This document shows, in pieces, positions 1-5,610 of a stretch of 6,007 nucleotides of DNA. The notes under the pieces are model-generated. The model was not told the DNA's origin, made no database searches, and worked only from the letters and a program-made list of their open reading frames with translations. Source of the stretch: Flavobacteriales bacterium (GTDB lineage: Bacteria > Bacteroidota > Bacteroidia > Flavobacteriales_D > Crocinitomicaceae); assembly GCA_947458985.1 (NCBI GenBank), contig CANHBA010000140.1:1-6007 (forward strand), in the 5' to 3' direction. The first letter of the stretch is position 1. Every line of letters starts with the position of its first letter. A program made the position numbers and the translations under genes.

Positions 1-1754
1 AAGTTGGTTTGACCAAATAAATAACCATAGGTATCAAAAATGGCGTAAACGTCTACTTTCTTCGTTACAAATGGGCCTTTAGTGTAAAGATGAAGGGTGT
101 GATCCATCGCATTGAAGTCAGCGGCTGCTTTTTCTTCGAGTTCTTGAAAATCCTCATCTTCGTCACCATCGTAACTAAAATCAGCATACGAATAATATTT
201 CCTCGAAACCAACGCTCCTAAATACCTTCTATATGCGGCCTGTGCTGCTGGCGTATCCGCATCATAGGTTGTCATGGTGCTCAAGTGATTTTTTAAGGAG
301 GAGATATCTGCTTGCGACCATTCGTCGTTGTATATATCGTCGGTGTTTTTCTGCCAATATGCAACTAATTCGGGCTTGAGTTTTGAACCTACAATGAGCT
401 GGCTATTGAAATACGACTCCATTTGATCATAATAAGCCGTAACGAGTGTCTTCCCTTGCTCATCGATGACTCCAAAAAGACCCTTGTCTTGTATAATAGC
501 TCTGCCATTTTCAAAAGGCATTACAAAATCAAAATCTTTATTGAATTGGGGCGTATTGGTTTGCAAATCCCTGTACTCCATGCGTCCGTTGGCTTTCAGA
601 TACGGCGCTATGGTAAATAAATCGGCAAGTGCAATTCTGGCCTCAGCAATTAAATTTGAATTTGGAAATTGAGCCAAGAACTTCTGCCAAGCCTCTTTGG
701 TTTGTGCGGCTACAGCGTTGTCAAAACTCAATTTTTCAAGCATTTGGTGTAGTTCGGTATAGCGTGTGCTCGGCGCCGAAAACTTGGTGCAATAGGCCTC
801 TAAATTGGCAAGTGTCGGACTCGCTTTAGCTCTGTCGTAATATTTATCTGCTAATTTTTGTAGGAGTACTTCATTGCGCGGGCCGTTAGGAAATTCGACT
901 AAAAAAGCTTCAATAGAGGGAATATCGTTTTGTGCGCTAACCGTCTCAAAGCGTAAATCATAAACCAACCCTTCGATTTCAAGCTTGTATTTACTAGACG
1001 GAAATTGTGTCAAGAAGTCTTTGTAAATACTTACAGAATGAGCCACTTTGGCGTTGTTATATACCAGCATCTCCACACGATTTAAAACCTCTTGTTTGTT
1101 GGCTGAATTTGGAAAATCAGAGAGATATTGCTGGTAGGTTGCCAACGCATTGACCTTTATCGCTTGATTATAGCGAAGCTTTTCGCGCTGCGTATTGATT
1201 TGCGTTTTGTACTTGGATTGCGGATATGTTTTGAGAAATTCATCTAAAAGAAGAAGGTCATTGGACGCAATGGCTTGATCAAAACTCAACTCTTCTACTT
1301 TTTGCTGAGCCAAATTAAAGGCTTTTGAATCTGGATACACAGCGCAGAATTTTTTGAAGCCTGCTAGGTCTTTTTTACGAGCTAAATCGGTGTAGATTTC
1401 GTTGGTGATTGAATCTTTGAGTAAGACAAAACGCGCTGGGCAAATGAGAAATTCAGTACACAAACTTGTTTGTTCTTTTTCACTCAAAGTACCAAATAAC
1501 TGTGCACTCCGCACCACACAGTTGTAAGCGCTATCCAAAGCATAGCTTGGATTGTTGGGCAAGCAAAAATAGTACGCCTTGAAATAGTTTTGCAAGGCCT
1601 GCTCATTTGCATTTTTATTGAGTGAGTTCAAGCGCTCTAGCCCTTCAGTGAATTGGTTTTGTGCAAAATCTTCTTTCGCTTTAGAGATGGTGCGTGATTG
1701 AGCAAATGTCAGAACAGAAAGTGTAAAACTTAAAAAGAAAAAGTAAATGCGCAT
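1..1754 (-). CDS. Exported protein with 37-residue helical repeats and a WG-type repeat (C-terminus beyond left edge)
   Basis: The minus strand stays open from an ATG at 1754 to the window edge, giving 584 residues with no stop. Residues 1-18 form a signal peptide (MRIYFFFLSF then TLSVLTFA, cleavage before QS), so the product is probably periplasmic or surface-exposed. Residues 20-130 are helical and contain several cysteines. Residues 133-383 hold seven repeats, each starting with an aromatic-xxFLxxFPxS-like motif, resembling TPR/BamD-type helical hairpins. Residues 424-446 (KGLFGVIDEQGKTLV, then AYYDQM) match the WG repeat pattern, and residues 568-584 may begin a second WG unit. An acidic patch lies at 529-541. 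WG and TPR-like repeats usually mediate protein binding; no catalytic motif is visible. It is transcribed divergently from the gene at 1907. It prefers GAT for Asp (27 GAT, 11 GAC by hand), unlike its neighbours. The domain calls are by eye, and the partner is unknown. Confidence 0.9.
   Translation of the reverse strand, partial: MRIYFFFLSFTLSVLTFAQSRTISKAKEDFAQNQFTEGLERLNSLNKNANEQALQNYFKAYYFCLPNNPSYALDSAYNCVVRSAQLFGTLSEKEQTSLCTEFLICPARFVLLKDSITNEIYTDLARKKDLAGFKKFCAVYPDSKAFNLAQQKVEELSFDQAIASNDLLLLDEFLKTYPQSKYKTQINTQREKLRYNQAIKVNALATYQQYLSDFPNSANKQEVLNRVEMLVYNNAKVAHSVSIYKDFLTQFPSSKYKLEIEGLVYDLRFETVSAQNDIPSIEAFLVEFPNGPRNEVLLQKLADKYYDRAKASPTLANLEAYCTKFSAPSTRYTELHQMLEKLSFDNAVAAQTKEAWQKFLAQFPNSNLIAEARIALADLFTIAPYLKANGRMEYRDLQTNTPQFNKDFDFVMPFENGRAIIQDKGLFGVIDEQGKTLVTAYYDQMESYFNSQLIVGSKLKPELVAYWQKNTDDIYNDEWSQADISSLKNHLSTMTTYDADTPAAQAAYRRYLGALVSRKYYSYADFSYDGDEDEDFQELEEKAAADFNAMDHTLHLYTKGPFVTKKVDVYAIFDTYGYLFGQTN
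417..485 (-). other. WG-type beta repeat module in the leftmost protein
   Basis: Residues 424-446 of the minus-strand protein read KGLFGVIDEQGKTLV followed by TAYYDQM. This fits the WG repeat consensus (Gly-(Phe/Val)-Ile-Asp-x-x-Gly-Lys-x-(Val/Leu)-x-x-x-x-Tyr-Asp). A possible second unit begins near residue 569 (VYAIFDTYGYLFGQTN), about 140 residues further on and cut by the window edge. The residues between them do not fit the consensus. Whether more WG units follow cannot be seen. Confidence 0.6.
606..1358 (-). repeat. Seven tandem 37-residue protein repeats inside the leftmost gene
   Basis: Repeat units begin at residues 133, 170, 207, 244, 281, 318 and 356 of the minus-strand protein. 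The spacing is exactly 37 residues five times, then 38. Each unit opens like FKKFCAVYPDS, LDEFLKTYPQS, YQQYLSDFPNS, YKDFLTQFPSS, IEAFLVEFPNG or WQKFLAQFPNS. Most units end in a second helix with a Leu/Val-x-Phe/Tyr-(Asp/Asn)-x-Ala-like motif. The DNA is diverged between copies, so this is an old protein-level repeat and not a recent tandem duplication. The pattern suggests a two-helix solenoid of the TPR/Sel1/BamD kind. Confidence 0.8.
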
Positions 1755-1773
1755 AACAATATAAAAGTTGAAA

Positions 1774-1804
1774 CGAAATTACGGCATTTTCAAAACTTCT
1801 TAAA
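1774..1804 (-). promoter_or_regulatory. Candidate promoter for the leftmost gene
   Basis: On the minus strand TAATTTCG (1781 down to 1774) matches 7 of 8 positions of the Bacteroidota -7 element TAnnTTTG. TTTA at 1804 down to 1801 sits exactly 19 bases upstream and matches 3 of 4 positions of the -33 TTTG. The ATG follows 19 bases after the -7 box, giving a short leader. The fit is by eye. Confidence 0.4.
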
Positions 1805-1874
1805 CTATAAATAGGATCGCTCTAGTTTCCCTTAATATATAAGGCATGAAATTCCAAAATTTATAGAAATGTCG

Positions 1875-1882
1875 TAATTTTC
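1875..1882 (+). promoter_or_regulatory. Candidate -7 element for the gene at 1907
   Basis: TAATTTTC matches 7 of 8 positions of TAnnTTTG and lies 24 bases before the ATG at 1907. No good -33 TTTG is present at the usual distance. The box sits in a 21-base stretch (1867-1887) nearly identical to the mirrored stretch before the divergent gene (1789 down to 1770), which strengthens the idea that both are promoter elements. Confidence 0.4.
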
Positions 1883-1906
1883 GCCTCTGAAAATCAAACA
1901 GACTGA

Positions 1907-3145
1907 ATGGAGCCCACCCAAACCCCTAAAAAAAAGCGCAAGATTCTTAAAATCAGCTATTACATTGCCCTCCACCTCCTCTCGGCTTTTGCCGTTTTTT
2001 TGATCGTTACGGCACTTGCAGTTAAATTCAAATGGACCAACACCAAAGGGAATGTCGACATCAACAACCGCTACTTCTCGAATTTAGCGAGCCAATACGG
2101 CAAAGACCTCAAAGCCAAAAAACAAAATTTCGACAACGAAGAAAACTTGTTGCTCCAAAAAATTGGTTTGTTGGCTAAATACAAGCCAATAGACGCGCTT
2201 AAAATCAGTGCGGCCTATCACCAATCCAAAGACCTCTTCATTGCACAACGCATGTTCAATGCCACCGCACTTTTACTCAAAGAAAACAAGGCATTTAACC
2301 GAGAATTAAAAGCACTTAAAGCCAAGAAAGACCGCAAATCTTTGTATGAATTCTCGAATTACGCCGTCTGGAAAACGTTTTGCAACGCGGTGCGCAAAGA
2401 CAAAGCAGCCATTGACTCTGCGGCGCGTATTGCCGGTGTAGAATCGAGAATGATTGTGATGTGCTTGGTCGGCGAACAAGTGCGCATGTTCAATGCCAAC
2501 CGCGAGCGCTTCAAGCAATATGTGTATCCGTTCAACAGCGTAATTTTACCCAATAACCGCGGGTATGGTGTCACGAGTATCTTGGAGCACACCGCCCTGC
2601 GCATCGAGCGGCAACTCGTCGACAAAAACAGTAAATTCTACCCCGGAGACTACTTTTACAAGTGTCTGAATACCACCGACGCCGCTCCTGGTTTGGTAGT
2701 AGACAGCATCAAGGCACATCAGCACAAAACCATTCAGCGCCTCATCAAAGGCGGCGACCACTTCTACGCCTACCTCTACACTGCGTTTTTGATCAGACAA
2801 TACCAAGCACATTGGCAACGCGAAGGTTATGATTTGTCTTACCGACCAGAAATTGTAGGCACCCTCTTCAACCTTGGTTTCGAGAAGAGCAAGCCAAGTA
2901 ACAATCCAAAAGTAGGTGGTTCCTCCTTCAAAGTGGGCGACAAAGAATATACGTTCGGCGGCCTTTGCTTTGAATTTTATTACAGTGGCGAAATGAACAA
3001 AGACTTCCCCATCACCACCGTGCCATTTACACCAGTAAAAGAACTTGAACAGCAAAATAAAGCGCACCTCAAAAAAGTAGCCGAGGCTTTGAGTATTTCA
3101 GATTCTTTAAGTAGAGTAGCTGTCGAGCCAGAGACAGTGCAATAA
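1907..3145 (+). CDS. Membrane-anchored protein with a lysozyme/lytic-transglycosylase-like motif layout
   Basis: The product has 412 residues. A basic N-terminus (KKKRK, 8-12) precedes one membrane helix at about 16-40, so the rest probably faces the periplasm. Residues 45-165 are helical and charged. Residues 170-192 (AARIAGVESRMIVMCLVGEQ) resemble the lytic-transglycosylase segment ending in the catalytic Glu-Ser; Glu190 is the candidate catalytic residue, but Gln follows it. Residues 221-230 (GVTSILEHTA) align with GLMQIMPATA, and 318-324 (GTLFNLG) with the ATAYNAG motif. Residues 336-361 (VGGSSFKVGDKEYTFGG, then FEFYYSGE) look like a conserved C-terminal block. The family meant is the lysozyme-like superfamily (GH23 or DUF1402-like), which cuts peptidoglycan glycan strands. 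The similarity is remote, and GLMQ has lost its Gln, so a non-catalytic wall-binding role is possible. A pair of exported paralogues follows 83 bases downstream. Asp codons are strongly GAC-biased (15 GAC, 2 GAT). Confidence 0.88.
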   Translation: MEPTQTPKKKRKILKISYYIALHLLSAFAVFLIVTALAVKFKWTNTKGNVDINNRYFSNLASQYGKDLKAKKQNFDNEENLLLQKIGLLAKYKPIDALKISAAYHQSKDLFIAQRMFNATALLLKENKAFNRELKALKAKKDRKSLYEFSNYAVWKTFCNAVRKDKAAIDSAARIAGVESRMIVMCLVGEQVRMFNANRERFKQYVYPFNSVILPNNRGYGVTSILEHTALRIERQLVDKNSKFYPGDYFYKCLNTTDAAPGLVVDSIKAHQHKTIQRLIKGGDHFYAYLYTAFLIRQYQAHWQREGYDLSYRPEIVGTLFNLGFEKSKPSNNPKVGGSSFKVGDKEYTFGGLCFEFYYSGEMNKDFPITTVPFTPVKELEQQNKAHLKKVAEALSISDSLSRVAVEPETVQ

Positions 3146-3228
3146 ATTTCAGACTGTAACCAAAAACGCCTCCTTCCATTGTAGGGTATAGAAGCTTCTC
3201 CAAACTTTCTTACTCACCCTATAAACTC

Positions 3229-3750
3229 ATGGAAATGAAACGTTTGTCTCTATCAGCGCGGCAGCATGCTGCGCATAAAGCCCAAGAAAACCCCCACGGC
3301 GCAGTGGTGGTCATGATTTTCTTCCTGATCGCCTTTTTGTTGGCTGCTCGCTCCGCTAATGCCCAATGGGCCGTTATGAATAAATATGCCGAATTTGGCC
3401 TTGGCAATTTTTACATGTTTGTCCCGCGAGAAACCGATGCCAAGCGCATCATTCAAGAAACGCTCCAGGACAACCGCTTGCCCTATCAAGTTGCGTTTCG
3501 CAAAGGCAAAAGCTTGTTGCTTTCTACCGCCTTTAACGACCCGCTCAACAACGAATATGTCTATGTAGTACATAGTTTCAAAGGACGCAAAAACGACGTC
3601 AATGGCTACCATATCTTTTGCTACTACATGGAGAACCGCTACCGTTACTTTTACGATGTAGAAGAAATCGATGGACGCATTTCTGTGATCCACGACCCCG
3701 CAGTACTCGATGTAAGCCCCAACCAACAGCGCAGTGCTAAAAAAGACTAA
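3229..3750 (+). CDS. Small exported protein, paralogue of the next gene; function unknown
   Basis: The product has 173 residues. I do not recognise the family. Residues 25-45 form a hydrophobic export signal ending RSANA before Gln46, preceded by an unusually long polar n-region of about 24 residues with three His. Alternative starts are the ATG at 3235 (MKRLSLS) or at 3313 (MIFFLIAFLLA); the last would leave no positive charge before the hydrophobic core, so the upstream start is kept. The mature part of about 128 residues alternates short strands and helices: GLGNFYMFV (57-65), RKGKSLLLS (91-99), EYVYVVHSFKGRK (109-121), a Tyr-rich strand (127-142) and IHDPAV (154-159). All these blocks recur in the gene at 3775. 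There is no cysteine pair or metal motif. The gene may be co-transcribed with the lysozyme-like gene upstream, and almost certainly is with its paralogue. Confidence 0.85.
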   Translation: MEMKRLSLSARQHAAHKAQENPHGAVVVMIFFLIAFLLAARSANAQWAVMNKYAEFGLGNFYMFVPRETDAKRIIQETLQDNRLPYQVAFRKGKSLLLSTAFNDPLNNEYVYVVHSFKGRKNDVNGYHIFCYYMENRYRYFYDVEEIDGRISVIHDPAVLDVSPNQQRSAKKD

Positions 3751-3774
3751 TTCCCTCACGCTAAAACAAATGAT

Positions 3775-4230
3775 ATGAAATCCACCCTTCTCTTGGTAAC
3801 AGTGCTCTTTTTTGCTACCGCTCCACTCAAGGCCCAGTATCAATTCCAACTCATGGAAGACGACTTCCTACAAATTGGTGCCGGCAACTACTTTATTCAC
3901 GTCGACAAAGAAGCAGAGGTTAAAAAAACCGTCACAGCTGTGTTTAAGGCCCACCGCTTCCCAACGCAAGACCTCCTCTACAATAAAGGCAAAAACCTCT
4001 TTTTTGCCAGCTATTACGTCAATCCTTCCGACGACCGCTTCGTGTATATCGTACACGCCGTTCGAGGCCGCGAAGGCTACGACCTCTACTTCTTGTACTG
4101 CCAAAACATCCTGACGCATCATTTCGAATTCGTGGAGGGCAAAGACTTACATCAGTTGGTCTATGACCCAGCAGTGAACACCAGTAGCGTACTGACCAGC
4201 TTTAATGCGACGCTGGTGGAGGAGAAATAA
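3775..4230 (+). CDS. Small exported protein, paralogue of the preceding gene; function unknown
   Basis: The product has 151 residues, with a standard signal peptide at 1-20 (MKSTLLLVTVLFFATAPLKA, cleavage before Gln21). The mature domain repeats the blocks of its upstream neighbour in the same order: GAGNYFIHV (35-43), NKGKNLFFAS (70-79), RFVYIVHAVRGRE (88-100) and VYDPAV (129-134). A hand alignment gives about 30 identical positions over about 105, so the pair is a diverged tandem duplication. The gap after the neighbour's stop is only 24 bases, which indicates one transcript. Asp is encoded only by GAC (9 of 9). No enzyme motif is visible. The beta-rich, aromatic pattern would suit a small binding or adaptor domain, but that is inference. 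The next feature downstream is a long inverted repeat. Confidence 0.88.
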   Translation: MKSTLLLVTVLFFATAPLKAQYQFQLMEDDFLQIGAGNYFIHVDKEAEVKKTVTAVFKAHRFPTQDLLYNKGKNLFFASYYVNPSDDRFVYIVHAVRGREGYDLYFLYCQNILTHHFEFVEGKDLHQLVYDPAVNTSSVLTSFNATLVEEK

Positions 4231-4238
4231 ACGCACTA

Positions 4239-4302
4239 CGGAGTTGTTTCTCATCAAATTTGTAATTTAGTGTACTCAATTGATGATGATGAAACAACTC
4301 CG
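4239..4302 (+). terminator. Long inverted repeat spanning the start of the gene at 4283; terminator- or attenuator-like
   Basis: CGGAGTTGTTTC at 4239-4250 is a perfect 12-base complement of GAAACAACTCCG at 4291-4302. The inner arms extend it: TCATCAA (4251-4257) can pair with TTGATGA (4280-4286) if 4287-4290 bulge out. That leaves a loop of about 17-20 bases. The right arm is followed by CC and a T-rich run (4305-4313, TTTTTCTTT), as in an intrinsic terminator. The left arm begins 9 bases after the stop of the paralogue pair, while the right arm contains the start codons and first signal-peptide codons of the next gene. RNA reading through from upstream would fold over the start; RNA beginning in the loop would not. 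Confidence 0.6.
4263..4270 (+). promoter_or_regulatory. Candidate -7 element for the gene at 4283, inside the hairpin loop
   Basis: TAATTTAG matches 7 of 8 positions of TAnnTTTG and shares the GTAATTT core seen before the genes at 1754 (minus) and 1907. It ends 12 bases before the first ATG. No TTTG stands at the usual -33 distance; the nearest candidate is TTGT at 4244-4247, with a short spacer. The call is weak taken alone. Confidence 0.3.
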
Positions 4303-5563
4303 CCTTTTTCTTTGTATTTACCTGCCTTTTGTTCTAGCAGCTCAAAGTAACAATCCCATTATTGAAACCAATAATTTGATCGTGAAAATGGATGCCCAAT
4401 TCAAAAGCAAAGCATTCAAAGAAACCATCCAACTTTCTTGGAAACCCGAAGAAATTGGCACTGAAGACCCAATTTCTGTGATTCCGAAGATCACATTTCG
4501 CTATCTAGCAATGGCCGATGGTACGGGCATGCAAATCATTCAATTTTCAGGCTATGAATCGAAAAGTGATTTGACCTATTACTGCAAAGGCAACGCACCA
4601 TTCTATGCCGTTCTGAGTAATTCAATGGAAGGTTGTACCAACCGCTATAAAGTTTACTACGACCGCCTAGAGCCCATCAAATGCCTGCGTCAGACCAACG
4701 ACTGTACTGGAGGAGCATTGGGCTCAGTAGAAGAACTCAAAGATGAAGTAACTATTTCAGAAGAACTCATGAGTTTTGACGATTTATTAGCAATGGCAGA
4801 AACACGCGTGAGCCAATACATCAAGGGCCTAGAAGAAAATGCAGAAGTATATCCTTTGCGCAAAGAAATCAAAGATATCCAATCTTATGCCCAATTACTT
4901 GCATTTGTAGAAAGACACAGCCCAAGTTTTGCAGATCTCGACTCACTTTACACACTGCTCACCAACAAACCCTGCCCTCCCGGGCTAACCAATAGCATTG
5001 TAAACGGAGACCCAAGCGTACAACAAACCCTGCCCAAAGATTACCTTCATTTTGTTTTTCGCAATAGCACCCAACAATTCGACTACGACATTCAGTCTGA
5101 AAAAGACATTGAACGCATCACCACCTTTCAAGATTTTCAGACCAATATGGCTAACTTTCAAGATAAAGTAGCGCTTGAAACCGCAGCTAATTTCTCGCGC
5201 TCTTACTCCAATTTTAATTTAGAGCAACTGGTATATGTGCCTTCAACAGAAATGCTAACCGTCGGAAGCAATTTTAAAAGCTGGTATCCAAAAATGGTCC
5301 GCAATCGCGTCACTTATTATCCGAGCATTTATGCCTTCAACTCAAAAGTGATCATGTACGATATTCAAGAAGAGTTCGATTTTACTGAATATGACGATGC
5401 GCTTGAGAATGCCAAAGAACATGAAGTCGAAGCCTTTAAATCGAAGTTTGCAACGGATACATATAGCAAGAACCTATACCGTTACGTGCAGTCTCAAGTA
5501 TTCAATGATCTTGTTTTTATATATATCAACAACCGTTGGGTGTTTTTTGATATCGACCGCTGA
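4283..5563 (+). CDS. Exported protein of unknown function with five cysteines after the signal
   Basis: The reading frame opens TTG ATG ATG ATG AAA. The first ATG (4283) is used here, giving 426 residues; the third (4289, MKQLRLF) gives the most typical signal peptide. The TTG at 4280 is unlikely. Cleavage is expected after LAA and before Gln-Ser (about residue 20). I do not recognise the mature protein. Residues 25-140 are strand-rich (ITFRYLAMADGTGMQIIQFS near 70-89) with cysteines at 101, 118, 134 and 141; a fifth is at 231. Residues 150-230 are mostly helical and acidic, and residues 255-426 are rich in aromatics and Asp, ending in strands (VFIYINNRWVFFDIDR). The four clustered cysteines could form disulphides in the periplasm. 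No lipobox, membrane anchor or C-terminal sorting domain is evident. Codon choice is mixed GAT/GAC, unlike the GAC-biased genes just upstream. Confidence 0.88.
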   Translation: MMMKQLRLFLCIYLPFVLAAQSNNPIIETNNLIVKMDAQFKSKAFKETIQLSWKPEEIGTEDPISVIPKITFRYLAMADGTGMQIIQFSGYESKSDLTYYCKGNAPFYAVLSNSMEGCTNRYKVYYDRLEPIKCLRQTNDCTGGALGSVEELKDEVTISEELMSFDDLLAMAETRVSQYIKGLEENAEVYPLRKEIKDIQSYAQLLAFVERHSPSFADLDSLYTLLTNKPCPPGLTNSIVNGDPSVQQTLPKDYLHFVFRNSTQQFDYDIQSEKDIERITTFQDFQTNMANFQDKVALETAANFSRSYSNFNLEQLVYVPSTEMLTVGSNFKSWYPKMVRNRVTYYPSIYAFNSKVIMYDIQEEFDFTEYDDALENAKEHEVEAFKSKFATDTYSKNLYRYVQSQVFNDLVFIYINNRWVFFDIDR

Positions 5564-5610
5564 TCCAAAGCCCCTCTATTGCTAACATCCTCTTTTCCAA
5601 ACGCCGCCCC

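Noticed and set aside
423..829. Three short overlapping plus-strand reading frames (65-68 residues)
   Set aside because: They lie antisense to the long open minus-strand gene, which has a signal peptide and regular repeats. They show no domain or start context of their own.
3182..3221. TAGGGT/ACCCTA inverted repeat between the genes at 1907 and 3229
   Set aside because: It has only 6 base pairs around a 28-base loop and no T run, so it does not support a terminator or operator.
2546..3849. Minus-strand frames at 2546-3067 (173 residues) and 3253-3849 (198 residues)
   Set aside because: They are antisense to the gene at 1907 and to the paralogue pair. The plus-strand products have export or membrane signals and conserved blocks in common; the minus-strand ones do not.
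3229..4230. Reading the lysozyme-like gene and paralogue pair as a toxin-immunity set
   Set aside because: The lysozyme-like protein is anchored in the producer's own membrane and shows no delivery domain. The paralogues have no sign of being inhibitors beyond size and export, so the idea has no direct support.
4280..4282. TTG as start of the gene at 4283
   Set aside because: Three in-frame ATG codons follow immediately, and the third gives a textbook signal peptide; TTG has no supporting ribosome-binding context.
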